Of a DNA stretch of 17,530 bases, positions 1 through 6,816 are shown in pieces. The stretch covers positions 1 to 17,530 of the forward strand of contig CAZADH010000118.1 of assembly GCA_964483805.1 (NCBI GenBank). The letters run 5' to 3'. The stretch comes from CAZADH01 sp964483805 (GTDB lineage Bacteria; Muiribacteriota; Ozemobacteria; Ozemobacterales; Ozemobacteraceae). A model generated the notes under the pieces. It did no database searches. It was not told where the DNA came from and saw nothing but the letters and a program-made list of their open reading frames with translations. Within the stretch, counting starts at the first letter, position 1. Each line of letters begins with the position of its first letter. Made by a program: the position numbers and the translations under genes.

Positions 1-477
1 CGCGTGCCCGCCATCCGGGCGCCAGCGGCCCACATCGCGCATCCCTGCGCTCGGGGCACGCACACTCAGCAATCGGCGCACCCGCCGCTTGATGCCCCCG
101 GGAATCATGGCATTGAGCGCTTCGCCCAGGCTGCACAGCGCGTGCTCCGCCAGCCAGCGCGCGAGCCCGAGCAGGGTCTCGTCGAGCAAAGGGGTGGGAT
201 CGAGCAGCTCGAGAATCGGTTGCGTTGCGAACTCGGGTCGGCGATCGTGGACGTCGACGACAAAGCCGACCGCCGGCCGACCGCGAAACGGCACGAGGAC
301 ACGGCACCCCGGCGCCACCGGAATGTCGAGCAGTTCCGGTCGCAGGTGATAGGTGAAGGGAGCCAGCGGCAACGGCAGGCCGACATCGAGAAAAATGGGG
401 GCGGTCTGGGGATTGCGTTCGTCGTCTGCGGTGGGGTTTTCCCGCTCCGGACTGCCACCAGGCAGGCGAGCGGTCAC
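1..477 (-). CDS. priA: Primosomal protein N' (PriA helicase), N-terminal part
   Basis: PriA is a DNA helicase that recognises stalled forks and reloads the replisome. Only the first 159 codons are inside the window; the gene runs off the left edge. The visible protein is the N-terminal 3'-DNA-binding domain: after about 30 non-conserved residues comes LDVGLPLPLAPFTYHL, then a beta-rich stretch with GCRVLVPFRGR and GFVVDV, and later LARWLAEH and AMIPGGIKRRVRRLL, all typical of PriA. The start is a GTG at 477-475 that overlaps the TGA of the upstream coaBC-like gene as GTGA, which implies translational coupling; I see no strong Shine-Dalgarno sequence. The helicase domain cannot be checked. The position after rpoZ and a coaBC-like gene matches the common rpoZ-coaBC-priA order. 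Confidence 0.88.
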   Translation of the reverse strand, partial: MTARLPGGSPERENPTADDERNPQTAPIFLDVGLPLPLAPFTYHLRPELLDIPVAPGCRVLVPFRGRPAVGFVVDVHDRRPEFATQPILELLDPTPLLDETLLGLARWLAEHALCSLGEALNAMIPGGIKRRVRRLLSVRAPSAGMRDVGRWRPDGGHA

Positions 478-1631
478 GGATCGGGCGTCGCGGCCAGCGT
501 TGCCGCCAGCAGTTCGACGAGTCGGGCCAACGCCGTGCGCTCGGGCAGGTTGGGCAGTACCCGTGGGCCATCGACCGGGTGCCACACCGTGATGTCGCCA
601 TGATCGTCGCTGCGCACCGCCCAGGTGCCGCGGCCCACGAGCGCGGCAATGGCCTCCTCTGTGGTGACCGGATGAATGTATTGCACTCGTAAATATGACA
701 GCGCGTCATCGGTCGGCCAGGGGCCGTCGACCGACCACTGCGGCGCCCGTCGTCCTTTGGTGGGCAACAGGAAAGGACCGCCGAAGGTCTCGATACGCAC
801 CTGTCGCTGGGTCGTGCCCGTATTTGTTGCCGCCAGGTCGTCGTTTTGCCTCGATCGGTCGGCGGTTGCCGCGGTTCGATCGAAATGTGCATCGAATGTA
901 TGGCTGTGTTGCTCGCGTGGGGTCGGGAAACCGTTGGCGGCCAGTTCCTGCAGCCATGCCTGTCGCAGAGCGGCGTGGGTTGGCGCCACCTCGCGCAGGG
1001 CTTCGGGGTACGAGTGGGTCAAAGTGACCTGCACGTCGTGCAACTGGGCGGCGCGACACCAACCCTTGATCGTGTCCGAGAATACGCGATCGTAGAGACC
1101 CTCGGGCACGGTGCCGTCCGCTGGCGCATCGATCTGCCACCCCCGGGCGGCCATCTCGGCCCGCAAAGCGGGTGAATAGAGGGCTTCGGGGCAGAGCAGG
1201 AGTCGCCGCTGACGGTGGCGCTGGTTCAGCCACGATTGCGTCTGGCCGGTGCGTTCGCCATCGAGATACCGTCGCAGGGTTTGCGGTGAAGCGCCCAGGA
1301 TCACGACCAGATCGACCGCCCGGGGCGCAATGGCCGGCGACGAAGCGCAATCGACCGCCGCATCGTTGAATGCGACGGTCGATTTGGGTCCGGTGGTTTC
1401 GCGGGAGTGTCCGGCGCCTTCAGATGGAATGCACGCAGGTTTGACAAAACTTCCTGGTGCAACCCAGGCCGCCGCCGCATCGGTCAGTCCGACACGCACG
1501 TGACACCCAGCCTGGAGAAACAGTGACCACAGCGCATGGCCCTCACGGGCCACGGGGCCACGGTCGAAGATCAAGAGAACGGTGCGCGCAGGAGCACCGT
1601 TACTCCGCGATATCGACCTCGAGTGCGCCAC
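474..1631 (-). CDS. Divergent CoaBC-like (Dfp) protein, catalytic motifs degraded
   Basis: The gene sits in the coaBC slot between rpoZ and priA. CoaBC makes 4'-phosphopantetheine from phosphopantothenate, with an N-terminal flavin decarboxylase (CoaC) and a C-terminal synthetase (CoaB). This 385-aa protein keeps a faint outline of both. TVLLIFDRGPVAREG near residue 17 resembles the first flavoprotein strand; DLVVILGASPQT (107-118) occupies the place of the CoaC ASANT loop; LLLCPEALYSPALRAEM (144-160) that of the PxMNxxMW segment; WAVRSDDHGDITVW followed by ERTALARLVELL (337-375) resembles the end of CoaB. The ASANT, PxMN and Cys-containing lid motifs are not preserved, and the middle is poorly conserved. 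The start is GTG at 1631, inside rpoZ by 32 nt, preceded by GGAGGAG at suitable spacing. It may be a non-catalytic paralogue or a very divergent enzyme; true coaBC could lie elsewhere. Confidence 0.6.
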   Translation of the reverse strand: MAHSRSISRSNGAPARTVLLIFDRGPVAREGHALWSLFLQAGCHVRVGLTDAAAAWVAPGSFVKPACIPSEGAGHSRETTGPKSTVAFNDAAVDCASSPAIAPRAVDLVVILGASPQTLRRYLDGERTGQTQSWLNQRHRQRRLLLCPEALYSPALRAEMAARGWQIDAPADGTVPEGLYDRVFSDTIKGWCRAAQLHDVQVTLTHSYPEALREVAPTHAALRQAWLQELAANGFPTPREQHSHTFDAHFDRTAATADRSRQNDDLAATNTGTTQRQVRIETFGGPFLLPTKGRRAPQWSVDGPWPTDDALSYLRVQYIHPVTTEEAIAALVGRGTWAVRSDDHGDITVWHPVDGPRVLPNLPERTALARLVELLAATLAATPDP

Positions 1632-1797
1632 TGACGATCTCCTCCATGGCGATTTTGATCAGGTTCTCGTCATTCTCTTCGATCAGTCGCTTCTTGTTGT
1701 CGGCGAGCATCTTGACGCGCTCGGCAATGGCCATGACCGCATCGAACTTGTTGGGAATGTGGTGCAAAATTTCGTCACGGGATTTGAAGTTGAGCAT
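1600..1797 (-). CDS. rpoZ: RNA polymerase omega subunit
   Basis: This small subunit chaperones and stabilises beta' in RNA polymerase. The protein has 65 residues, shorter than the 91 of E. coli but within the range of the family. The diagnostic segment is IPNKFDAVMAIAERVKML, followed after a charged loop by NLIKIAMEEIVSGALE, matching the omega pattern of a Pro-Asn-(Arg/Lys)-Phe helix and a second helix ending in an E-I-x-x-G turn. The ATG at 1797-1795 shares its A with the stop codon of remA (TAATG), so translation is probably coupled. The 3' end overlaps the start of the coaBC-like gene by 32 nt. Confidence 0.9.
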   Translation of the reverse strand: MLNFKSRDEILHHIPNKFDAVMAIAERVKMLADNKKRLIEENDENLIKIAMEEIVSGALEVDIAE

Positions 1798-2111
1798 TAA
1801 TCGGCCTCCCTGGCTTCGTCGGTGGCATCGTCGTGATCGATCTCTTCGTCACTGTCGGTCTCGGCAGCACGCTTGCCCAGCAGGCGCAACGCCGCAGTTT
1901 CAGGATTGATGGCGGACAGAACGACGTGGTTGCTGTCGGTGACCACGATGGCGCGGGTCTTGCGGCCATAGGTCGCGTCGATCAGCATTCCCCGCTCTTT
2001 GGCGTCTTCTTTCAGGCGCTTGATGGGTGCTGACCCGGGACTGACGATCGCGACGATGCGCGATGCGACGACGACGTTGCCAAACCCGACGTTCAGGAGT
2101 TTCACCTTCAT
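1797..2111 (-). CDS. remA: RemA/DUF370 family DNA-binding regulator
   Basis: RemA in Bacillus is a ring-forming DNA-binding protein that activates biofilm matrix and osmoprotection genes; homologues occur in many phyla, usually beside yicC and gmk. The first 80 residues match the family almost throughout: LLNVGFGNVVVASRIVAIV, then SPGSAPIKRLKEDAKERG, MLIDATYGRKTRAIVVTDS and HVVLSAINPETAALRL. The remaining 24 residues are a strongly acidic tail (SDEEIDHDDATDEAREAD) that is longer than in Bacillus. The start ATG at 2111 has GAGGAA about 10 nt upstream. The gene begins 16 nt after yicC ends and runs directly into rpoZ. Its target genes in this organism are unknown. Confidence 0.9.
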   Translation of the reverse strand: MKVKLLNVGFGNVVVASRIVAIVSPGSAPIKRLKEDAKERGMLIDATYGRKTRAIVVTDSNHVVLSAINPETAALRLLGKRAAETDSDEEIDHDDATDEAREAD

Positions 2112-2127
2112 CGTGTTGCGTTCCTCG

Positions 2128-3003
2128 TCATTCGATGTTCTGCAGTTGTTCGCGAATCTTCTCGAGTTCGCCCTTGATCTCGAGAACCTGTTGCACGATC
2201 GCGAGATCGCCGATCTTGCTGCCGACGGTATTGGCCTCGCGATTCAACTCTTGTAAAAGAAAATCGAGTTTGCGACCGATCGGCCCCGAGGCTTTGAGCA
2301 GTTGCGCGAACTGCTCGAGGTGGCTGTCGAGCCGCGTCAGCTCTTCGCTGATGTCGCTGCGGTCCGTCCACAACGCGATCTCGGTGGCGAGTCGGCTTTC
2401 TTCGAAACCGGCCTGGCCGGCAAGTTCGTGAATCCGGGTGGTGAAGCGTTGACTGAAGGCCTGTTTGAACTCGGGAACACGGGTCTTGATCGCGTCGACG
2501 CTGGCCCGCAGCGTATCGCGCCGGGTCGACAGATCACGGGCCAGTCGGGCGCCCTCGTCGCGGCGGGCCTTGACGAAGGCCTGTAACGCGGCCTCGACCA
2601 CCGGGCGGATGCGCTCCCATGCCGTCTCTTGATCTTCGCTCGAGGTCTCGGTCTGCAACATGCCCGGCAGCGCGAGAATGCCGTCGAGCGAACAGGGAAC
2701 CGGGCGACCGGTTTCGCTTTCGAGTTGTTTGGCCAGGTCGAGAACCTGGCGCACACCCGTGTGGTTGAGATGCAGTTCGGGAGCGGCACGGTAGTCGAAG
2801 ACATTGAGTCGGAACGTGACCTTGCCCCGCGACAACTTGTCTTCACAAAACTGCCGCACCAGCGGTTCGGCCCAGTTCTGGCCGAGCGGCAGGTAGCAGT
2901 CGAGTTGCAGGAAACGATGATTGACCGACTTGAACTCCACGACCACCCGGCCGCGTTCGTCGGTCTTTTCTGCCCGGCAAAAACCCGTCATGCTTGCAAC
3001 CAT
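2128..3003 (-). CDS. yicC: YicC/YloC family endoribonuclease
   Basis: YicC proteins are stress-related endoribonucleases acting on RNA in the cytoplasm. The 291-aa product has the usual length. It shows the N-terminal signature SMTGF (residues 4-8) followed by VVVEFKSVNHRFLQ and a LSRGKVTFRLNV segment, and the conserved C-terminal domain IGRKLDFLLQELNREANTVG with the following helix up to EKIREQLQNIE. Residue 9 is Cys where Gly or Ala is usual. The ATG at 3003 gives the normal family N-terminus (MVASMTGF). The gene starts 38 nt downstream of the GNAT-like gene and is followed by remA, so it is probably part of the same transcript. Confidence 0.93.
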   Translation of the reverse strand: MVASMTGFCRAEKTDERGRVVVEFKSVNHRFLQLDCYLPLGQNWAEPLVRQFCEDKLSRGKVTFRLNVFDYRAAPELHLNHTGVRQVLDLAKQLESETGRPVPCSLDGILALPGMLQTETSSEDQETAWERIRPVVEAALQAFVKARRDEGARLARDLSTRRDTLRASVDAIKTRVPEFKQAFSQRFTTRIHELAGQAGFEESRLATEIALWTDRSDISEELTRLDSHLEQFAQLLKASGPIGRKLDFLLQELNREANTVGSKIGDLAIVQQVLEIKGELEKIREQLQNIE

Positions 3004-3041
3004 GGTCTCTCAGCCTACCTCACAATTCGTCGAAAATCAAG

Positions 3042-3914
3042 TCAGTTACAGCGCAGAAATACGTCCCAGGTCGTGGCTTCCTCGGTCGACTCGAGCTGCA
3101 ATGTCTCGATCACCTTGGTCGATGCGCACAGGGGCCCGGGGCCGACGTCTTCGTTCGCCAACGCCGCCAACGCCGGCAGCGACAGTTCAGCATCGCGATC
3201 GTGCCGTCCACGCCGGAACAGGTGCCACTCGCGCCCGTCGAAAAAGCCCAGGTAGTTCGGGCCATCGGCAAACGCGATGCGTCGGGCCGCCGGCGGCCGA
3301 TAGCCTCGCACGGCATGGCCATGGGCAGTGAATGCGCGGGTGAATGTAAATTGTGGCGGGACCGGGCGGCCGAGAAACCACTGCCAGCCCTCGCCGACGA
3401 TGGTGTCGAGTTCGCGCGACGCTTCGTCGACCTTGGGAACCGGCGCTCCATGCGGCTGTTCGGGAAGTCCATGCGCCAACGACACCCGGTAATAGTCGCG
3501 GTCGATCTGGCGCCCGATCGTGGGCAACAACTCGCGCAACTCCGCCTGATCGACATGCAGAACCCACCCGGACATTCCCCGTTTGCGGCCGAGGTCGAGA
3601 ATGTGCTCGATCACGCGGGCCAGATACTGCGGCAGGTGGAAGTCGGGGTGCAGGCGCAACATGCTCACGTGGCCCTCGTTCCCGTCGGCGCCCGTGAACA
3701 GATCGGCGTAGGCCAGGATCGTTCCGGAGACCGCCGCAACGATGCTCTGCCCCTGCGCTCTCATGACGACCTTGGTGTGCAGGCGCGTGGTTCCTTCATC
3801 ATCGAGCCAACCGCCTTCGAGCACTTCGCGGGCCCGGCTCATGTCGACGATCGATTGGATGTCGGTCTCGTAATTGAACAACCGCAGATCGAGATGACGC
3901 AGAAGATGATCCAT
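3042..3914 (-). CDS. GNAT-fold-like protein of unknown substrate
   Basis: The 290-aa protein is soluble, with no signal peptide or membrane segment. Residues 50-120 resemble the core of a GNAT acetyltransferase: a strand (QSIVAAVSGTILAYADLF), then HVSMLRLHPDFHLPQYLARVIEHILDLGRKRGMSGWVLHV, which has the strand-loop-helix layout of GNAT motif A. The acetyl-CoA pyrophosphate loop (Q/R-x-x-G-x-G/A) is not recognisable, since the loop here reads DFHLPQYLAR, so activity is uncertain. The C-terminal 130 residues contain an aromatic beta-rich stretch (YLGFFDGREWHLFRRG) I do not recognise. The ATG at 3914 has AGGAG 13 nt upstream. The gene leads the yicC-remA-rpoZ run and has its own promoter candidate. 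The gene call is firm; the family call is tentative. Confidence 0.6.
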   Translation of the reverse strand: MDHLLRHLDLRLFNYETDIQSIVDMSRAREVLEGGWLDDEGTTRLHTKVVMRAQGQSIVAAVSGTILAYADLFTGADGNEGHVSMLRLHPDFHLPQYLARVIEHILDLGRKRGMSGWVLHVDQAELRELLPTIGRQIDRDYYRVSLAHGLPEQPHGAPVPKVDEASRELDTIVGEGWQWFLGRPVPPQFTFTRAFTAHGHAVRGYRPPAARRIAFADGPNYLGFFDGREWHLFRRGRHDRDAELSLPALAALANEDVGPGPLCASTKVIETLQLESTEEATTWDVFLRCN

Positions 3915-3946
3915 TGTGACGCGACGGCTCCTTCAGTGATGCGAGC

Positions 3947-3975
3947 AGGATACGCGAAGGTCTTGACGCAAACAA
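3947..3975 (-). promoter_or_regulatory. Candidate sigma70 promoter of the GNAT-like/yicC operon
   Basis: On the minus strand TTGTTT (3975-3970) is followed after 17 nt by TATCCT (3952-3947), about 33 nt upstream of the ATG at 3914. The -35 box overlaps the 5' arm of the terminator hairpin of the preceding gene, so one gene's end and the next one's promoter are interleaved. This is a visual match only. Confidence 0.4.
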
Positions 3976-4002
3976 CCCCCGACCATGGTCGAGGGTTGTT
4001 TG
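3969..4002 (-). terminator. Hairpin terminator of the secreted SGQ-repeat protein gene
   Basis: This is an inverted repeat with arms CAAACAACCC (3969-3978) and GGGTTGTTTG (3993-4002), and an inner perfect palindrome CGACCATGGTCG. There is only one mismatch between the outer and inner stems. It begins 36 nt after the stop codon of the gene at 4038-4436. The T-rich end lies within the 3' arm (TTGTTTG), and there is no long separate U tract. Confidence 0.65.
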
Positions 4003-4037
4003 TATCGCTCGTTCCCGCCCAGGGGCGGATGACGTGA

Positions 4038-4436
4038 TTACTTCTTCTTGCCGGGCACCTTGGCGAAGTGACCCTTAACGTGGGTGCCGTCTTTCTTGTA
4101 GTGACCGGTCACGAAGGTCTTGGGCTTCTTGCCGGTGACGGCTTTCTTGACCGCAACGCCGCTGTCCATGACCTTGTTCTGAACCTTGTCACAAGCCTTG
4201 GTCGCGGCCTTCTTGCCCGCCTTGAAACCCTTCTTGAAGGAATCTTTCATGTTCTTGAAGAAACCATTGTGGTGACCGCCGTTGTGCTGACCGCACTGGC
4301 CGCTCTGCTGACCACTCTGCTGGCCGCTCTGACCGCTCTGGCCACTCTGACCCCCCTGCGTCGGACAGCCGGCGAACGCCGTCGAGCTGATCAGACCACC
4401 CGCCAACACTGCCACCAGCATCATCCGCTTGTTCAT
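4038..4436 (-). CDS. Small secreted protein with SGQ repeats and a KKDGTHVKGH C-terminal motif
   Basis: This 132-aa exported protein has no known function. Residues 1-22 are a clear signal peptide (MNKRMMLVAVLAGGLISSTA then FA). Cleavage could be by signal peptidase I after AFA, or it could be a lipoprotein, since Cys24 follows A-F-A-G. Residues 27-50 are Gln/Ser/Gly repeats (QSG, QQSG), then come a His/Gly patch and a Lys-rich helix (KNMKDSFKKGFKAGKKAATK). The C-terminus VTGHYKKDGTHVKGHF resembles the RKDGTYVxPHYR motif found at the end of many small secreted proteins. The start ATG at 4436 has AGGAG 8 nt upstream; a longer reading frame from 4550 has neither a Shine-Dalgarno sequence nor a plausible N-terminus. 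The mature protein is very basic, so it may bind cell-surface polymers; that is inference. Confidence 0.8.
   Translation of the reverse strand: MNKRMMLVAVLAGGLISSTAFAGCPTQGGQSGQSGQSGQQSGQQSGQCGQHNGGHHNGFFKNMKDSFKKGFKAGKKAATKACDKVQNKVMDSGVAVKKAVTGKKPKTFVTGHYKKDGTHVKGHFAKVPGKKK
4287..4352 (-). repeat. Short tandem repeats encoding QSG/QQSG
   Basis: Residues 29-50 of the secreted protein are encoded by imperfect 9- and 12-nt units giving QSG QSG QSG QQSG QQSG QCGQ. Such tracts tend to vary in copy number between strains by slippage. Confidence 0.7.
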
Positions 4437-4651
4437 CTTATTGCTCCTTTTATGTATCCCGCTTGGGGGATCGATGTTTTCGTGTTTGCCCACCGGTTTG
4501 TGGATGCGCAGTAACAAAGCAAGGTGCATGCCAACCCACCGGCACTTCACTTTTGCCCATTTTATGCCGATTAACGAGGGGCGGGGCTGTTGCCCGCTGA
4601 ATAATCCTCGGCAATTGGCCGCTGAAAATTAAGCAGCTTCGGGGGATCGCA

Positions 4652-6223
4652 ATGGGTGACTGGATATTCGAATGGTGGCCCGACGGTCGGACCGGTACCT
4701 ACGTCGCATTACTGCTGACCGCGGTTTCATTGTGGGTCTGGCATCGCTTGATGAAACGCATGCAGCGCCATGCGGTCGAAGAGTTCAGCGTCACCCGTTT
4801 GTTGCTGCAGGCCGCAAATATCCCGGCCATCATGGTCATCACGGCGTCTGGGCTGCGGGTTGCCCTCGGCAGTTGGCCCGAGAACATGGCCCTCGGGCCC
4901 TGGATCAAGTTGGTCGATCTCATCTCGCTTTTCGGTCTGCTCCTGTTGCTGGGCGAACTGCTCTTTGCTCTCGGCGTCGATTACTGGCTCAAGCACCGGC
5001 ACGGGACCGAGATCCCCTCGATCTTCAACCAACTGGTCAAGTCGATTCTCTATCTGATCGTCGGGTTGTCGCTGGTCTCGACAACATGGCGGGTGGACAT
5101 CACGCCTTTGCTGACCACGTCGGCGGTCTTCACCATGGTCATCGGGTTGGCGTTGCAAGATGTTCTGGGCAGCCTCTTTGCCGGTTTGGCGGTCCACATC
5201 TCGCCTCCATTTCGCATCGGTGACTGGATCAACACCGGAACGCAACGCGGCAAAGTGGTCGAAAGCAACTGGCGCGCGATCACCCTGCGTACCCTCGATA
5301 ACCAGTACATCACGATCCCCAACAATGATGTGGCCAAGAAGGAACTGGTCAATCTGACGCCACCCAGCGGTCGGTACGGGCAGAATCTCATTGTTGGCAT
5401 CGATTACGACATTTCGCCGACGCTGGTCGAAGAGGTTCTGCTCAGAGCGTGCGCCGGTCTCGAAAAGGTGCTCCGGCGGCCGACTCCGAAGGTTTTCCTC
5501 GAAGCGTTTGACGACTTCTCGATGCGGTATCGGGTCCGGTACTGGATCGATGACTACGCGCACGCCGGCGACATCGCCAGTGAATTGAACACCCGAGTCT
5601 GGTTTGGTCTGCGGCGCCATCATTGCCACATTCCGTGTCCGGTTCGCGAGATCATTCAGCGTCCGCCCCAGCAGGGCCAACGCGAGATCATCCGCGCGCG
5701 CCTGCGCCTGCTCGACCGTGTCGATTTCCTGGCGGGCGTCAACCGTGAAGCGCGCGTATATCTGGCCAAACACGCCGAAGTGAAGGAGTTCGAAAAGGGC
5801 GAGAAGGTTTGTGTCCAGGGTACCCCGGGCGACGAGTTCTATATTGTCGTCAGCGGTGAAGTGGGCGTGTTCCTGCGCGATCAGTCGACAGACCACCAGA
5901 TTGCGGTTCTGGGCGCCGGCGAGTTTTTCGGCGAAATGTCGTTGCTGACAGGGGAACCGCGGTCTGCCACAATCCGCGCCCTGCGCGACACGTCTCTTCT
6001 CTCTGTCTCGAAGGCGATGCTGCAACCTCTGTTGGTAGCCCATCAGGAACTCGCCGAGCCGATCAGTCAGGCGTTGGCCAGCCGGCGCCAGGCCATCGAC
6101 GCCAAACAGAAAGAGGCCGCCGACGCGGCGTCTGAACCGGGATCCTCGCCAACGGCCGATGAAGGCGCGGCGGTGCGTCAGAGCCGCCTGTTGTCGGCGA
6201 TTCGCTCGTTCTTTGGTCTGTGA
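4652..6223 (+). CDS. MscS-type mechanosensitive channel with C-terminal cyclic-nucleotide-binding domain
   Basis: This 523-aa inner-membrane channel has hydrophobic helices near 16-32, 55-72, 85-112 and 125-145. The pore-helix and beta-domain region LLTTSAVFTMVIGLALQDVLGSLFAGLAVHISPPFRIGDWI lies at 153-193, followed by the MscS beta domain (TLRTLDNQYITIPNNDV). From about 350 to 470 there is a cyclic-nucleotide-binding domain: FEKGEKVCVQGTPGDEFYIV and the phosphate-binding cassette FGEMSLLTGEPRSAT, with Glu428 and Arg437 in the positions that contact the nucleotide. The tail is polar. This arrangement matches the bCNG group of MscS relatives, which open with cAMP or cGMP and respond little to tension. 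The ATG at 4652 has GGGGG nearby as a weak ribosome site. It is divergent from the secreted-protein gene and probably monocistronic. Confidence 0.92.
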   Translation: MGDWIFEWWPDGRTGTYVALLLTAVSLWVWHRLMKRMQRHAVEEFSVTRLLLQAANIPAIMVITASGLRVALGSWPENMALGPWIKLVDLISLFGLLLLLGELLFALGVDYWLKHRHGTEIPSIFNQLVKSILYLIVGLSLVSTTWRVDITPLLTTSAVFTMVIGLALQDVLGSLFAGLAVHISPPFRIGDWINTGTQRGKVVESNWRAITLRTLDNQYITIPNNDVAKKELVNLTPPSGRYGQNLIVGIDYDISPTLVEEVLLRACAGLEKVLRRPTPKVFLEAFDDFSMRYRVRYWIDDYAHAGDIASELNTRVWFGLRRHHCHIPCPVREIIQRPPQQGQREIIRARLRLLDRVDFLAGVNREARVYLAKHAEVKEFEKGEKVCVQGTPGDEFYIVVSGEVGVFLRDQSTDHQIAVLGAGEFFGEMSLLTGEPRSATIRALRDTSLLSVSKAMLQPLLVAHQELAEPISQALASRRQAIDAKQKEAADAASEPGSSPTADEGAAVRQSRLLSAIRSFFGL

Positions 6224-6329
6224 GACACGCATGGGGAACCGGTGCTGTCCAGTGACCCGGGGGGTTGAGGGGCGCGGGCCTGCGCACACCTGTGCTGTGA
6301 CGCTCTCAGCCCATGGTACCGCAATCGAT

Positions 6330-6359
6330 TTGACGAGGTCCGTCATCCGTGGCTATAAT
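6330..6359 (+). promoter_or_regulatory. Near-consensus sigma70 promoter for the YkgJ-family gene
   Basis: TTGACG (6330-6335) and a perfect TATAAT (6354-6359) are separated by 18 nt. The transcript would begin near 6366, giving a 49-nt leader. This also rules out the GTG at 6349 as the gene's start, since it lies upstream of the transcription start. Confidence 0.8.
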
Positions 6360-6414
6360 AGCGGCACTCAACCCACGGGGCGCTTTCCCCCGGACAAGTC
6401 GGAGCACCACGCCG

Positions 6415-6735
6415 ATGAATCGGAGCTACAAGAAGTTCTTGACCTCATTCAAGATGCAGATCAAGCGTCGCTACTTGATGCTGCTGCAGAAAGACCTCGT
6501 TGACCATGGTCTCAAGCGTCGTCGTGGCGAATGCCTCGGGTGTGGTGAGTGCTGCAAGGCCTCGTTTCCATGCCCTTTCCTTTTTGAGCACGACGGCAAG
6601 CTGCTCTGCAAGATCCATACGACCAAACCCGAAGTGTGCAAGACGTATCCGTTCAACGAACACGACGTGTTCCCGCACACTGCCGGTAAATGTGGCTACT
6701 ACTTCGTCGGGGGAAATGACGACGCGCACGAGTGA
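6415..6735 (+). CDS. YkgJ/UPF0153-family cysteine-cluster protein
   Basis: A 106-aa protein of the YkgJ-type zinc/iron-chelating family, whose biochemical role is not established. The signature is C40-x2-C43-x2-C46-C47, then C53, C65 in LLCKIHTTKPEVC, C75 in VCKTYPF, and C93. The pattern C-x-x-C-G-x-C-C ... C.I...KP.VC..YP is diagnostic. The N-terminus is basic and helical. ATG at 6415 is chosen because it lies downstream of the strong promoter and has GGAG 10 nt upstream. The gene is flanked by the channel gene and the HisRS-like gene with no evident functional link. Confidence 0.88.
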   Translation: MNRSYKKFLTSFKMQIKRRYLMLLQKDLVDHGLKRRRGECLGCGECCKASFPCPFLFEHDGKLLCKIHTTKPEVCKTYPFNEHDVFPHTAGKCGYYFVGGNDDAHE

Positions 6736-6770
6736 GCGCGGCGCGGATTCCCGCTCAGATCGACACTTTT

Positions 6771-6802
6771 CGGCCCGGCCTTCCGATGTGAGGGCCGGGT
6801 CG
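6771..6802 (+). terminator. GC-rich hairpin between the YkgJ-family gene and the HisRS-like gene
   Basis: CGGCCCGGCC (6771-6780) pairs with GGCCGGGTCG (6793-6802) in ten base pairs, including one G-U, around a 12-nt loop. It lies 35 nt after one stop and ends 14 nt before the next start. There is no U tract after it, so it may be a weak terminator, an attenuator, or a block limiting ribosome access to the HisRS-like gene. Confidence 0.4.
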
Positions 6803-6816
6803 TCAGGTTAACCCCG

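Noticed and set aside
2994..4037. A 347-aa plus-strand frame over the GNAT-like gene
   Set aside because: No ribosome site or recognisable domain, and it lies opposite a better-supported gene.
4727..6346. A 539-aa open frame on the minus strand opposite the MscS gene
   Set aside because: It is antisense to a gene with clear domains, is rich in Arg/Gln/Asp with no recognisable domain, and has no ribosome site. It is a product of high GC content.
6349..6414. GTG at 6349 as the start of the YkgJ-family gene
   Set aside because: It lies within the -35/-10 spacer of a near-consensus promoter, upstream of the likely transcription start. ATG 6415 has a ribosome site.
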